NCBI GenBank assembly: GCA_030145845.1
Contig: JAIXHJ010000006.1
Span: 1 to 64,000, forward strand
Origin: Pseudomonadota bacterium
GTDB taxonomy: Bacteria; Pseudomonadota; Gammaproteobacteria; Pseudomonadales; Oceanobacteraceae
Length of the DNA stretch: 64,000 nucleotides
Direction of reading: 5' to 3'
The notes under the pieces are model-generated. The model saw only the letters and a list, made by a program, of their open reading frames with translations. It searched no databases and was not told the DNA's origin. Positions 17,209 to 26,681 of the stretch are shown one piece after another (position 1 is the first letter of the stretch; every line of letters starts with the position of its first letter). Both the position numbers and the translations under genes were made by a program.

Positions 17209-19872
17209 ATGGGCAAATCGCTGGTTATCGTGGAGTCGCCTGCCAAGGCAAAAACCATCAACAAATACCTCGGGAAAGACTTCATCGTGAAGTCCAGCGT
17301 GGGCCATATCCGTGACCTTCCGACCTCCGGTTCCGGGCAGAAGTCCGACCCGAAAGAACGGGCCAGGCAGGCCGCTCTGACGCGCAAAATGTCGCCGGAC
17401 GAAAAAGCGGTCTATAAAAGGAAGAAAGCCCATGACCAGCTGATTGCACGCATGGGTGTCGATCCGGAACACCACTGGCAGGCCAATTACGAAGTGCTGC
17501 CGGGCAAAGAAAAAGTGGTCGATGAACTCAAACGGCTGGCCAAAGATGCCGACCATATCTATCTCGCAACGGATTTGGACCGCGAAGGGGAAGCCATTGC
17601 CTGGCACCTGCGGGAAGTCATTGGCGAGAGCAAAAAAGATTACCGCCGCGTCGTCTTCAACGAGATTACCAAAAAAGCCATCCAGAGCGCGTTTGAACAG
17701 CCGTCCGAGCTGAATATGAACCGTGTGAACGCCCAGCAGGCCCGCCGCTTTCTCGACCGGGTGGTCGGTTTTATGGTGTCGCCGCTGCTGTGGGCCAAAG
17801 TCGCCCGCGGCCTGTCTGCCGGCCGTGTTCAGTCCGTTGCAGTACGTCTGATTGTTGAACGTGAACGTGAAATCCGTGCCTTTGTACCGGAAGAATACTG
17901 GGAAGCCTTTGCCAGCCTGCAGACCAGTGGCGGCGCTGATCTGCGTGCTCAGGTCAACCGCCGTAACGGCGAAGAATTCCGTCCGGTGAACGAAACAGAC
18001 ACCATGGCGGCAATGGATCTGCTGCGGCAGCAGCAGTTTGCCGTCAGCAAGCGCGAAGACAAGCCAACCAGTTCCCGCCCGGCCGCGCCGTTTATTACTT
18101 CGACGCTGCAGCAGGCCGCCAGTACCCGCCTCGGTTTCAGCGTGAAGAAAACCATGACTCTGGCCCAGCGACTGTACGAAGCCGGTTACATCACCTACAT
18201 GCGTACCGACTCCACCAACCTCAGCCAGGAAGCTGTCGGTTCCGTGCGGGATTACATTCAGGGCAAACTCGGTGAAGAATATCTGCCGGCTGAGCCGCGC
18301 CTTTATTCATCCAAGGAAGGCGCTCAGGAAGCGCACGAAGCCATCCGTCCGTCCGATGTCCGTCTGAAAGCATCTGATCTGAACGCCATGGAACCGGACG
18401 CCCAGCGCCTGTATGACCTGATCTGGCGCCGTTTTGTTGCCTGTCAGATGAATGATGCCAAATTCACCAGCACCAGTATCGTCATCAGTGCCGGCGAATT
18501 TGAACTGCGTACCCGTGGCCGCGTAATGCGTTTCGATGGTCACCTGAAAATTCTGCCACCGGCCGGTAAAGGCGATGAAGACGTGCTGCTGCCGGATGTA
18601 CAACAGGGCGAAAAACTGTCACTGGATGAACTCGAGCCCAAACAGCATTTCACCAAACCCGCCCCGCGTTTCTCCGAAGCGGCGCTGGTAAAAGAACTGG
18701 AAAAACGCGGCATCGGCCGCCCATCCACCTACGCCTCCATTATTTCCACCATTCAGGAACGTGGTTACGTCAGCCTCAAAGGCCGCCGTTTCTATGCGGA
18801 AAAAATGGGCGATATCGTTACCAGCCGTCTGGTTGAAAACTTTGACGATCTGATGGATTACGGCTTTACCGCCAGCATGGAAGAAAAACTCGATGATATC
18901 GCCGAAGGCGAAATCAACTGGACGGATGTACTGGATAACTTTTATCAGGGCTTCCAGGAAAAACTCGACAAAGCCGGCAGCGAAGACGGTATGCGGCCGA
19001 ATGATCCGGTCGACACCGATATTCCCTGCCCGACCTGCGGCCGCCATATGCAGATCCGCAATGGCTCCACCGGTGTTTTCCTCGGTTGTTCCGGCTACAG
19101 CCTGCCACCCAAAGAACGCTGCACTCAGACCCTGAATCTGGTCGCCGGCGACGAGGCCATTTCAGCCGACGAGGATGAAGAAGCCGAAAGCCGCCGCCTG
19201 ATGCATAAACGCCGCTGCCCGATCTGTGATGCGGCCATGGAAAGCTATCTGCTGGATGAAACCCGTAAGGTTCATATCTGTGGTAACAATCCGGATTGCT
19301 CAGGTTACGAAGTAGAAACCGGACATTTCAAAATCAAGGGTTATGATGGCCCGACACTGGAATGTGATAAATGCGGCAGTGAAATGCAGCTTAAATCCGG
19401 ACGCTTCGGCAAATACTTCGGCTGTACCAATCCGGAGTGTAAGAATACCCGTAAATTGCTGAAGAACGGGGAAGCGGCGCCGCCGAAAATGGATCCGATT
19501 CCGATGCCGGAACTGCAATGTCAGAAAGTGGACGACACGTATGTCCTGCGCGACGGTGCCACCGGCCTGTTCCTTGCCGCCAGTCAGTTCCCGAAAAAAC
19601 GGGAAACCCGTGCGCCACTGGTCAGCGAACTGTTACCGTATCAGGCCATCCTGCCGCAGAAATACCACTTCCTGCTCGATGCCCCGACTCAGGATAGTGA
19701 CGGCAATCCGGCCATTATCCGTTACAGCCGCAAGACCAAAGAGCAGTACGTCATGACGGAAAAAGACGGCAAAGCCACAGGCTGGTCCGCCTACTTTACG
19801 GACGGAAAATGGACGGTGCAGGAAAAGAAAAAAGCACCGGCGAAAAAAGCCGCCGCGAAGCCGGAAAAATAA
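17209..19872 (+). CDS. topA: DNA topoisomerase I (type IA)
   Basis: An 887-residue enzyme that relaxes negative supercoils by transient cleavage of one strand. The Toprim domain starts with [11 protein letters not shown] (Glu9) and has [12 protein letters not shown]. The catalytic tyrosine is residue 330 in [13 protein letters not shown] (E. coli Y319). The C-terminal part carries three zinc-finger-like Cys4 modules (CPTC..., CPIC..., CDKC...) and a Lys/Ala-rich tail. Start ATG 17209 is chosen because it follows AGGA and fits the promoter 56 bp upstream; an in-frame upstream start would fall inside that promoter. No fabR/katG-type neighbour is seen. Confidence 0.98.
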   Translation: MGKSLVIVESPAKAKTINKYLGKDFIVKSSVGHIRDLPTSGSGQKSDPKERARQAALTRKMSPDEKAVYKRKKAHDQLIARMGVDPEHHWQANYEVLPGKEKVVDELKRLAKDADHIYLATDLDREGEAIAWHLREVIGESKKDYRRVVFNEITKKAIQSAFEQPSELNMNRVNAQQARRFLDRVVGFMVSPLLWAKVARGLSAGRVQSVAVRLIVEREREIRAFVPEEYWEAFASLQTSGGADLRAQVNRRNGEEFRPVNETDTMAAMDLLRQQQFAVSKREDKPTSSRPAAPFITSTLQQAASTRLGFSVKKTMTLAQRLYEAGYITYMRTDSTNLSQEAVGSVRDYIQGKLGEEYLPAEPRLYSSKEGAQEAHEAIRPSDVRLKASDLNAMEPDAQRLYDLIWRRFVACQMNDAKFTSTSIVISAGEFELRTRGRVMRFDGHLKILPPAGKGDEDVLLPDVQQGEKLSLDELEPKQHFTKPAPRFSEAALVKELEKRGIGRPSTYASIISTIQERGYVSLKGRRFYAEKMGDIVTSRLVENFDDLMDYGFTASMEEKLDDIAEGEINWTDVLDNFYQGFQEKLDKAGSEDGMRPNDPVDTDIPCPTCGRHMQIRNGSTGVFLGCSGYSLPPKERCTQTLNLVAGDEAISADEDEEAESRRLMHKRRCPICDAAMESYLLDETRKVHICGNNPDCSGYEVETGHFKIKGYDGPTLECDKCGSEMQLKSGRFGKYFGCTNPECKNTRKLLKNGEAAPPKMDPIPMPELQCQKVDDTYVLRDGATGLFLAASQFPKKRETRAPLVSELLPYQAILPQKYHFLLDAPTQDSDGNPAIIRYSRKTKEQYVMTEKDGKATGWSAYFTDGKWTVQEKKKAPAKKAAAKPEK

Positions 19873-19880
19873 TAAATTTC

Positions 19881-19919
19881 TCCGGGAAACAAGCCTTTTA
19901 AACTGGCACTTTTCCCGGA
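19881..19919 (+). other. Stem-loop after topA
   Basis: A perfect 9-bp inverted repeat (tccgggaaa / tttcccgga) with a 21-base loop begins 8 bases past the topA stop. It is followed by ttcttcg rather than a full U-tract. It may be a weak terminator or an mRNA end structure, leaving some readthrough into the ComEA-like gene. Confidence 0.55.
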
Positions 19920-19946
19920 TTCTTCGTCCTGCTGATGACTGCTAAG

Positions 19947-19973
19947 TTCTCCTTTCCACCATGGAAAGGAGAA
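19947..19973 (+). promoter_or_regulatory. Perfect hairpin enclosing the SD of the ComEA-like gene
   Basis: Twelve bases (ttctcctttcca, 19947-19958) pair perfectly with tggaaaggagaa (19962-19973) around a 3-base loop. The right arm contains the AAGGAG SD (19966-19971) that serves the ATG at 19980. In mRNA this would hide the ribosome binding site unless it is opened. It is not a terminator, since no T-run follows. Confidence 0.75.
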
Positions 19974-19979
19974 TAATAA

Positions 19980-20249
19980 ATGCACTGGATCAAATCTGCC
20001 GTACTCGCCTTTTTCCTCTCATTCAGTCTGACCGGCATCGCTGCCGAACCTGCTCAGACCATCAATCTCAACACCGCCAGCGCCGAACAACTCAGTCAGC
20101 TGAGCGGCATCGGTAAAGCGAAGGCTGAAGCCATCGTTCAGTACCGTGAGCAGCATGGTAAATTCAGTTCGGCTGACGACCTGATTCAGGTAAAAGGCAT
20201 CGGTACCGCAATTCTGGAAAAGAACCGCAGCCTGCTGGTTGTGGAGTAG
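19980..20249 (+). CDS. ComEA-like helix-hairpin-helix DNA-binding protein
   Basis: An 89-residue exported protein: signal peptide (about 1-22, ending GIAAE) then a single ComEA domain, [20 protein letters not shown] with a second HhH at LIQVKGIG. ComEA proteins bind DNA non-specifically in the periplasm and pull incoming DNA during natural transformation; short single-domain forms like this one (compare E. coli YbaV) are common in gammaproteobacteria. The SD is sequestered in the hairpin just upstream. A strong terminator follows. Other competence genes are not in the window. Confidence 0.92.
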   Translation: MHWIKSAVLAFFLSFSLTGIAAEPAQTINLNTASAEQLSQLSGIGKAKAEAIVQYREQHGKFSSADDLIQVKGIGTAILEKNRSLLVVE

Positions 20250-20265
20250 CGGCCGCTAAGGTGGC

Positions 20266-20304
20266 CGATAAAAAAAGAGCCGCATCATGCGGCTCTTTTT
20301 TTAT
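20266..20304. terminator. Bidirectional terminator between convergent genes
   Basis: A symmetrical hairpin with a GC stem (gagccgc / gcggctc), flanked by seven A on the left and seven T on the right and extended by gat/atc. It lies between the ComEA-like gene (plus) and the lipoprotein gene (minus), so it should stop transcription from both sides. Confidence 0.93.
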
Positions 20305-20310
20305 CGCTGA

Positions 20311-21027
20311 TCAGTCAGTAATCAGACAGTTGCCCCATTCGCAACGCATCAGCAGATAGCTGCCATCCGGACAACGGGCATCGTATACCTCAAACGGCCA
20401 GTCATTTTTCAGCAGTTGCACATCCGCTCCCGGACAGCCACTGCGCTTGGCCATTTTCTCAACAACATAAAAAGAGCGGCCATAAACCTTACCGGTCCGG
20501 CTTTCAATTTCAGCCTTCTTCAGTTCAGTGTCTTTGCCCTGCCGTTGTGAACGGCGTTGCAGTTCCACCAGCGAATTATACAGCGTGTCATTACCGCGCA
20601 GATCACGCTCACCCTCGTTGTACTGGGTCAGAACCCGCAGACACAGGTCTTCACGGTCGGATGCGCCATCCAGCATTTCATTCACTTCATTCTCGGCACT
20701 TTCCACCACCTGCCAGGTCAGCGCCATCGCCATACGCGCACCGGTTTCAGCCCGCTCATCGGTTACGGTAATGATGTCATAAGTCAGACCGAAATCAGCA
20801 CTTTCGACGAAGGCACCGTTACGCTTCCACCAGTTCTGTTTGGCGGTATAAGCGGTCTGCTTGGCTTTGGCACTGACGCCTTCACAGGCATCCACCCAGG
20901 AGCGCAGCGTGGTGTCAGTCTGCAGCGCGTAGTAAACCGCTTCGCCGGTCGGGGACAACGGGCTGGTCGATGCACAGCCGTGCAACATAACGACAGACAG
21001 CAGTGTCAGTGCGGATAAAAGACGCAT
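20311..21027 (-). CDS. Hypothetical lipoprotein, 238 aa
   Basis: A signal peptide with a lipobox (LHGC, Cys18) marks it as a lipoprotein. Asp is not at +2 (it is Ala-Ser), so it should be sorted to the outer membrane. The mature part is mixed alpha/beta with several Cys (including CPGADVQ and CEWGNC near the end) that may form disulfides in the periplasm. I do not recognise a family. An AAGGAAAG SD precedes the ATG. It starts 10 bp after the glutaredoxin-like gene, in the same operon. Confidence 0.8.
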   Translation of the reverse strand: MRLLSALTLLSVVMLHGCASTSPLSPTGEAVYYALQTDTTLRSWVDACEGVSAKAKQTAYTAKQNWWKRNGAFVESADFGLTYDIITVTDERAETGARMAMALTWQVVESAENEVNEMLDGASDREDLCLRVLTQYNEGERDLRGNDTLYNSLVELQRRSQRQGKDTELKKAEIESRTGKVYGRSFYVVEKMAKRSGCPGADVQLLKNDWPFEVYDARCPDGSYLLMRCEWGNCLITD

Positions 21028-21037
21028 GGGGCTTTCC

Positions 21038-21307
21038 TTATTCAGAGAGTTCAGACACGTTCATCAGCTGATGAACGAAATTAATGACATCCTGTTCGTC
21101 GAATGGCCAGTCCAGCTCTTCACCACCGGTTTCGGACTTCAACACAGGAATACGCAGGCCATACTGTTCAACCAGCGCCTCAGAGGTTGCAATATCTTCC
21201 AGAAATACATCACAGGGAATGGTGCCCGACAGGCGCATAATAACCGCCTGGGCCTGTTCACACAGATGGCAGGCGTCAGTGCCCAGCAAAATCAGCGACA
21301 TCGGCAT
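21038..21307 (-). CDS. Glutaredoxin-like (DUF836) protein
   Basis: An 89-residue thioredoxin-fold protein with the redox motif CHLC (residues 13-16) after LILLGTDA, and the cis-Pro motif RIPVL. This matches the DUF836/glutaredoxin 2-like family, small cytoplasmic proteins probably involved in thiol redox. ATG 21307 is used; an alternative Met lies two codons on. It lies directly upstream of the lipoprotein gene. Confidence 0.88.
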   Translation of the reverse strand: MPMSLILLGTDACHLCEQAQAVIMRLSGTIPCDVFLEDIATSEALVEQYGLRIPVLKSETGGEELDWPFDEQDVINFVHQLMNVSELSE

Positions 21308-21367
21308 ATCCGTTACAGCAGAAACTGCGGCAAGTATAGCGCCCGCCTATGCCACTGACAAAGGCAC

Positions 21368-22399
21368 TCAGGCCATTGCGTTGATATGGGAATTCAGGCC
21401 ACTGTGGAACAGATCCCAGGCCTGCATTCTGTCATTATCCGGTAACATCTGCTGTACCAGATCACGGAAAGCCTGCTGCGGATCAGCCAGTTCTGACGCT
21501 TTATCCAGCGCATTAAGATAACGGTCAACATAGGCCGCCAGCGGCGCTTTCACAGCTTCCAGTTCCGCCGTCGGCAGATCCGGCTGCACATCCGAATAAG
21601 CGCGGGTGGCGGTCGCTACCGTCTTCTGCGTCAGGTTCAGACTCATTGATGCCAGCTCAGTACCGCTGATATCGAGCTCCATGGCACTGCCCAGCGCCGC
21701 ACCGATGTCGCCGGCAAAAAATTGCTCACTGAGCTCCTGCACATCGGTAAACAGCGCGGCAAGCGCTTCCCGCTCCGCATCACTGAGATTGCCGTTAACC
21801 TGCATCTGCCAGCCGGAAGACGACGCTGAACTCATGCTGAAAGCATTCTCTGTGGATGACCATTGTGACGCGCGGTTCTGCGCAAAACTGACCTGAACCC
21901 GGTCCCCGTCTCTTGTCATCACGGTCATCGACAGGCTGTCAGACGCGCTCAGTGAAGCACTCTGTGCCACACTCTGCGACTGAGGATTCAGCAGCGCCTG
22001 TTCCAGCTCAGCAATCCCCTGATCCACCAGAGCACGGCCGTCGGCAATGCTGCCCTGCAGATCATCATCCAGCATCCCCATATCGTCGAGAATGCCGGTT
22101 GCTTCGGCATACCCTTTGGCAATCCCTGCTTTGGCCGCTTCCAGACGCTGCAGCAGACGGTCATTATCCGCGCCCTGCGCCTGCAGCTGACTGAGACCAT
22201 TACGCACATGATTGAGAATGTTGGCTGCGGTTTCTTCCGGGCTCTGCCGCTGGCCGAGTCTGACCACGCCGGACGCATCTTCCGCGCCCGCCACGCCCTT
22301 CGCTGCTGTGCTCTGTTGTCCGGCGACAGACGAGCGCTGTGTCCAGTCAAACGGACTGCTCTGCTGACGGAACATGGATGGTGTCAGGTTGATGGTCAT
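21368..22399 (-). CDS. DUF5610 family protein
   Basis: A 343-residue protein without a signal peptide or membrane segment. The region from about residue 45 to 150 (SPEETAANILNHVRNGLSQL, then GYAEATGILDDMGMLDD) matches DUF5610, found in several marine gammaproteobacteria and often near motility or envelope genes. The rest is Ser/Ala-rich and low complexity, with a hydrophilic C-terminus ending LFHSGLNSHINAMA. Function unknown. A GGGGGA SD precedes the ATG. Confidence 0.8.
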   Translation of the reverse strand: MTINLTPSMFRQQSSPFDWTQRSSVAGQQSTAAKGVAGAEDASGVVRLGQRQSPEETAANILNHVRNGLSQLQAQGADNDRLLQRLEAAKAGIAKGYAEATGILDDMGMLDDDLQGSIADGRALVDQGIAELEQALLNPQSQSVAQSASLSASDSLSMTVMTRDGDRVQVSFAQNRASQWSSTENAFSMSSASSSGWQMQVNGNLSDAEREALAALFTDVQELSEQFFAGDIGAALGSAMELDISGTELASMSLNLTQKTVATATRAYSDVQPDLPTAELEAVKAPLAAYVDRYLNALDKASELADPQQAFRDLVQQMLPDNDRMQAWDLFHSGLNSHINAMA

Positions 22400-22473
22400 G
22401 GCTGCATCCCCCGCGGTCGAGTGGCTTTGATCTGTTATCGGCCGCCGGCGTCTTTACTTTAGGCTGACAAACA

Positions 22474-22500
22474 AAACAGCCCGCCAGAGGCGGGCTGTTT
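22474..22500 (-). terminator. Terminator of the 95-aa gene
   Basis: A 12-bp perfect stem (aaacagcccgcc / ggcgggctgttt) with a 3-base loop lies 20 bp past the stop of the gene at 22520. On the minus strand the stem runs into a T-rich stretch (TTTTGTTTG), as in a Rho-independent terminator. Confidence 0.88.
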
Positions 22501-22519
22501 CATACAGGTAAACAATCTT

Positions 22520-22807
22520 TCAGTAGCAGACGACGCCGTGACGGTATTCTTCCGCCAGTTCCACCTTCCAGCTGACCTTGTGCTCTTCGATCGCATCCAT
22601 GATCTGATCCGGGTGCAGATGCAGGAACTGCATGATTTTCATCGTGCGGAACGCTGCCGCCACCGCCTGAGGTTCCAGCGCCATGGCCTCTTCACTGCTC
22701 ATGATGCCCTGCTCAACCAGTCCGCGGCGCCACTCCGGCGCGGCCTGCTGCTGCATCAGGTGATCAACCAGTGGCTGAATAAGGGAAAGTTTCTGATTCT
22801 GACTCAT
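22520..22807 (-). CDS. Small cytoplasmic protein, 95 aa, unknown
   Basis: A largely helical protein without signal sequence. It has a conserved-looking MQFLHLHPDQIMDAIEEHKV segment near the C-terminus. ATG 22807 is chosen because AGGAGGA lies 8 bases upstream; the frame continues 33 bp further, but with no SD. I do not recognise the family. It is monocistronic, bounded by a terminator on its 3' side. Confidence 0.7.
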   Translation of the reverse strand: MSQNQKLSLIQPLVDHLMQQQAAPEWRRGLVEQGIMSSEEAMALEPQAVAAAFRTMKIMQFLHLHPDQIMDAIEEHKVSWKVELAEEYRHGVVCY

Positions 22808-22946
22808 AGCGGTTCCTCCTGAGGTAACACCTGCCAACACTCTGGCCCATCAGAAACAGGAAAACCAGCTCATAAAATGAACACTTTCATGCCGGAACGG
22901 AACAGAAATGTCCTGCATGCCTTTCATTCTCTCAGAACAGGAATAA

Positions 22947-23984
22947 TTACTGAGGCTCCCTGCGCACCGCACGGCGGGCGTTGCGGTATTCCACCGGCGT
23001 CTGCCCGGTCCAGCGTTTGAAAGCCCGGTAGAAGGTACTCGGCTCAGAAAAACCGGTGAGATAGACGATTTCATCAATGCTCTCATCGGTACCGGCCAGC
23101 AGGCGTTTGGCCAGATTACAGCGGTAATCCGCCAGCAACTGGTTAAAATTGGTGCCGGCCTCTGCCAACCGCGAACGCAGGGTCCGGGCTTTGATATCCA
23201 GCCGGTCTGCCACTTCTTCCAGGCTGACCTGAGCCGTTTCCAGAATTTCGCCGAAAATACGGTAAACCTGCGACACAATATCCTGCCGTTCCAGCCTGGC
23301 AATCTGTTCACTGGCCGCCTTTTCATGCAGCTGCAGCAGTTCCGGCTCCGCGTGGGAAGAAGGCAGATCCAGCAGCTGGCGGCTGAAGACAATGCGGTTG
23401 TCCTGCTGCCCGAAGCGCACCGGACAGGCAAACAGCCGCGCATGCTCTTCAGTGCCCGCCGGCGTTTCATGACTGAAACAGATTTCGGCGGGGTGGAATT
23501 CACCGTCAGTCACATAACGGAAAAAATGAATCAGCCCCAGCGTCAGACACTCGTTAAGATGACGCAGACTGCCGGTTTCATCACTGCTGCTGTCAACGTG
23601 CACGTACGCCTGATCACCATCAAGGCCGGCTGTCGCCTGAGAGGCATCAGACAGCAGACGCTGGTAATTCAGCGCCCGCTCCAGACCGTCACCGAAGGTC
23701 GGACTGGAAAGAAACAGATACTGCAGCACCTGCCCTTTATAAACCGGCATATTTTCGCCCAGGTGCAGGCCGATATCACGGTCTCCACTGACCTCCTCCA
23801 GCACCCTCCAGAACAGGACCTGGGCGGCGTGCGGCGTCCGCACATGGCGGTCGGACAGCAACTCAGCAGTAATCCCCAGCCGGCTGAATACGGTATCAAC
23901 GTCCAGCCCCATCTTCAGCATGGCCTGATGGGCCAGCCGGATCATGACACCGGAATCGCGCAGTTCAGTCATTCCACCGGACAT
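22947..23984 (-). CDS. AraC-family transcriptional regulator
   Basis: A 345-residue regulator: arabinose-binding-like N-terminal domain (about 20-205) and a C-terminal AraC HTH pair ending with IVYLTGFSEPSTFYRAFKRW and then GQTPVEYRNARR. The frame runs up to 24182 but would overlap the divergent MaoC gene; ATG 23984 with GAGGAA upstream is preferred. It is divergent from the MaoC-like gene, a typical arrangement for a local regulator. The same subfamily appears twice more in the window (539-1591 and 26682-27731). Confidence 0.9.
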   Translation of the reverse strand: MSGGMTELRDSGVMIRLAHQAMLKMGLDVDTVFSRLGITAELLSDRHVRTPHAAQVLFWRVLEEVSGDRDIGLHLGENMPVYKGQVLQYLFLSSPTFGDGLERALNYQRLLSDASQATAGLDGDQAYVHVDSSSDETGSLRHLNECLTLGLIHFFRYVTDGEFHPAEICFSHETPAGTEEHARLFACPVRFGQQDNRIVFSRQLLDLPSSHAEPELLQLHEKAASEQIARLERQDIVSQVYRIFGEILETAQVSLEEVADRLDIKARTLRSRLAEAGTNFNQLLADYRCNLAKRLLAGTDESIDEIVYLTGFSEPSTFYRAFKRWTGQTPVEYRNARRAVRREPQ

Positions 23985-24168
23985 AAGTCGTTGAATTTCC
24001 TCATGAGTATCCCCCGGATGATGCCAGATAGCCGGGAAGCTGCAAGGGCCGGGTTGGCCAAACTGACATGCCCGCCTCAGCCCCCTGCCAATGGCCTGCC
24101 GCCGCAGTCCCCTATACTGCCCGGCCCAGACAGGATTTCCGCGAAATGGCAGAGACAGGACAGGCAGC

Positions 24169-25026
24169 ATGAACAATACCATCCGTATGCAGTTCAGTGA
24201 TTCACCGGCCCCGCTGGGTCAGTACCTCCGGGCTGCCTTTGCCCGCGGCTCCGGGCGGCAGGAGATGCCGGCAGTTCAGGCCGTTCTCAGCGGAGTACAG
24301 CCGGCCGTGAATAAAGTTGCCGCTTACGCCCGGGTCTGTGGTTTCGATCCCGCAGCCACCACTCTGCCACTGACCTATCCACACATACTGGCGTTTCCGC
24401 TGCATATGGAACTGATGCTGCGTAAGGATTTTCCGCTGCCGCTGATGGGGCTGGTGCATATCCGTAACCGCATTACCTGCCTGCGTCCATTACCCCTGAC
24501 AGAGCGGCTGGATATCCGCTGCTGGCTGGGGGAACAACGTGTTACGGAAGCTGGCAGAGAATTTGATATTCACACTGAAGTCAGCCGCGGTGGTGAGGTG
24601 TGCTGGCTGGAAGTAAGCACTAACCTCTGCCGTCAGAAACGCAGCAGCAGTCAGCGCCGAAGCAGCGAACAGCAGCGCTTTGCCTGCCAGGAAAGCTGGT
24701 CGTTAGCCGGTAATCTGGGCAGACGCTATGCGTGGGTATCCGGCGACTCCAACCCGATCCATCTGTGGCCATTGACCGCCCGTCTGTTCGGTTTCCGCCG
24801 CCATATTGCTCACGGCATGTGGAGTAAAGCCCGTATCGCCGCAGCCCTGAGCGGTCAGCTGAACAGCACGCGCTGCTGCCTGGAGGTGGAATTCAGGCGA
24901 CCGCTATTCCTGCCGGCGCGGGCAGTGCTGCACTACGGTGCAGATAAGGATGGCTACCGCTTTGAGATGCGCAGCGCTGATGGCGATCAGCTGCATCTCC
25001 GTGGCAGCCTGATGCCGGTTCAGTGA
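24169..25026 (+). CDS. MaoC-like hotdog-fold dehydratase
   Basis: About 285 residues with two hotdog halves. The second half has the MaoC/hydratase-2 motif YAWVSGDSNPIHLWPLTARL, followed by HIAHGMW: the Asp and His of D-x-N-P-x-H form the active site of (R)-specific enoyl-CoA hydratases. The N-terminal half is a degenerate hotdog, as in bipartite family members. It likely acts on acyl-CoA thioesters; the exact substrate is unknown. The start has AGGA upstream. It overlaps the STAS-like gene by 7 bp at the convergent 3' end and is divergent from an AraC regulator that may control it. Confidence 0.88.
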   Translation: MNNTIRMQFSDSPAPLGQYLRAAFARGSGRQEMPAVQAVLSGVQPAVNKVAAYARVCGFDPAATTLPLTYPHILAFPLHMELMLRKDFPLPLMGLVHIRNRITCLRPLPLTERLDIRCWLGEQRVTEAGREFDIHTEVSRGGEVCWLEVSTNLCRQKRSSSQRRSSEQQRFACQESWSLAGNLGRRYAWVSGDSNPIHLWPLTARLFGFRRHIAHGMWSKARIAAALSGQLNSTRCCLEVEFRRPLFLPARAVLHYGADKDGYRFEMRSADGDQLHLRGSLMPVQ

Positions 25027-25427
25027 TGCTCACCGGTCTTTTTCTGTTCATCAGCCAGCCAGGCTTCCGCTTCCCCGCGGCTGTCGAAACGCTGTACCGG
25101 ATAACCCGGCTGGTGATAACTGATAAACATGGAAACCAGGTGACGCAGCATAAAAGAGTTACCGACAATGGCCAGTGCACTGATGGAGTCAAGCACGTCC
25201 GGGTGGGAAGCGAAGACCTGTACCTCAAAATCCAGCGTGAGAAGATCATCTGCCAGCAACAGCACCGGTACCGCGGTGTGCCCGGTCAGACGGATGTGTG
25301 CCCGGTGAATAAACTGCACCAGATCCAGCGTCAGGTGACTGAAACCACGCATATCGTGATAGACAATACCGTTGTCACCCCGCCAGGTCAGTGGCTTGTC
25401 GGGCGTTTCCACACCTCTTATGGTCAT
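25020..25427 (-). CDS. STAS/SpoIIAA-like protein
   Basis: A 135-residue single-domain protein with the SpoIIAA-like (STAS/SEC14) pattern: GFSHLTLDLVQFIHRAHI, then VPVLLLADDLLTLDFEVQVF and the C-terminal FDSRGEAEAWL motif. Such proteins are often small cytoplasmic anti-anti-sigma-like or lipid-binding proteins; the role here is unknown. No partner kinase or phosphatase lies nearby. Confidence 0.72.
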   Translation of the reverse strand: MTIRGVETPDKPLTWRGDNGIVYHDMRGFSHLTLDLVQFIHRAHIRLTGHTAVPVLLLADDLLTLDFEVQVFASHPDVLDSISALAIVGNSFMLRHLVSMFISYHQPGYPVQRFDSRGEAEAWLADEQKKTGEHH

Positions 25428-25681
25428 ATTAAAACTAATTCTTAGACATGAATTGAATAAACGATAGCAAAATTCAGAATAAAAGAAAGTCGCTCATGCG
25501 TATTACTTAGAATTTCATCAGCAAAGTCCGGCCGGCAAATCATACTGGCCTTTCTGGCCTAGTCCGCACCCTGCTGCTGCTACAGGCGCTGCCGAACCCG
25601 GCCGTGACTGATATTATTGCCGCCGCTACCGGACTGCCGGCTGACGCCATAACAATAACAACAGTAACAACGGATTTACTT

Positions 25682-26383
25682 ATGCCCCCTTTCAACGGAT
25701 CTGCCCGTCTTTTCTTCCTTCTGATTTTCCTTTATCTCATCTGCCTGCCATACCGGGCATACGCCGGGGGTGGCTTTGCGGGCCTGATGGCGGGCGTAAC
25801 GGATTCACGCGATATGGATGACACCGGCAACAGCGTGCGCCTGCTCTTCGGTCCCAATATTACCGAACGCCTGTCTCTGGAATTTGGCCTGATGGATATG
25901 GGCGAGACCACTTACGACGATCCCGATGTTGATTTCAGCAATGCGGATGACGACAACCCGCCGGTGTTTTCCAATATCAGTCATGGTGACGTTACCAGCA
26001 CAGTGGCCACCGACAGCAGCCAGTCCGTCGCAACCTATACCGGCTTTGCCAGTGCACGACCACAGAGTTTCCTGATTACCTTCCGCTACCGTATTCCGCT
26101 GACCGGCGACCTCGACTTTTTTCTGAAAACCGGCGCCAACATCTGGTGGGCGGATTTCGATACGGTTGAAATAAAAGCCTATCAGGACGGCAGCCTGTCA
26201 CGCAGGGTAGTCAAAACCCGACAGACATCAGCCATTGACCAGATAAGCGGAGGTGGATTTATCTGGCAGGCCTGGAAAGGCATGTCAATTCGCGCCGAAC
26301 TTGAGACTACGGCGCTGGATAGCCAGGAATTTGAGCGGGCAAGATTTCAGTTAGTCACTCTGGGCGTTCAGTACGATTTCTGA
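25682..26383 (+). CDS. Outer-membrane beta-barrel protein
   Basis: About 233 residues: signal peptide (about 1-28, ending YRAYA), then alternating hydrophobic strands and a C-terminal aromatic strand ending in GVQYDF, the classic signature of an outer-membrane barrel recognised by BamA. The size suggests an eight-stranded OmpA/OmpW-like barrel. An Asp-rich loop (about residues 75-95, DDPDVDFSNADDDNPP) is probably surface-exposed. ATG 25682 is taken; an upstream ATG at 25604 has no signal peptide character. Ligand unknown. Confidence 0.8.
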   Translation: MPPFNGSARLFFLLIFLYLICLPYRAYAGGGFAGLMAGVTDSRDMDDTGNSVRLLFGPNITERLSLEFGLMDMGETTYDDPDVDFSNADDDNPPVFSNISHGDVTSTVATDSSQSVATYTGFASARPQSFLITFRYRIPLTGDLDFFLKTGANIWWADFDTVEIKAYQDGSLSRRVVKTRQTSAIDQISGGGFIWQAWKGMSIRAELETTALDSQEFERARFQLVTLGVQYDF

Positions 26384-26540
26384 ACCGGGTAACAGCTGTA
26401 CAAATAACAACCAGACAAAGAACAAGGATTCACTAAAAAACATCTTTCACCGATATTTTTATCCATCTGTTAGCACAGCCGGGCAAATATTCACCTCTTA
26501 AGCGGAATTGTTCCTGATACAAAGCATAAAGAGCTTACCT

Positions 26541-26563
26541 ATGTGTTACCCATGGTAACACAT
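26541..26563. promoter_or_regulatory. Perfect 23-bp palindrome, likely operator
   Basis: Ten-base arms atgtgttacc and ggtaacacat flank a 3-base spacer (cat). It lies in the 298-bp spacer before the AraC gene at 26682 and may bind that regulator or another. The core TTACC-N3-GGTAA recurs at 459-471. Confidence 0.65.
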
Positions 26564-26681
26564 GACAAATTTGGTCACGTTCTATTACTATAAGGTCCGC
26601 AATCTTTACCAAGCCTCCGGTGGAATATCCGCCGCCGGGGAGTATGGTACAACAACCCATTTTTATTCAGATAAGACGCCT

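Noticed and set aside
23985-24182. N-terminal extension of the AraC gene to 24182
   Set aside because: It overlaps the divergent MaoC gene start and its SD, and the extension does not resemble the AraC family.
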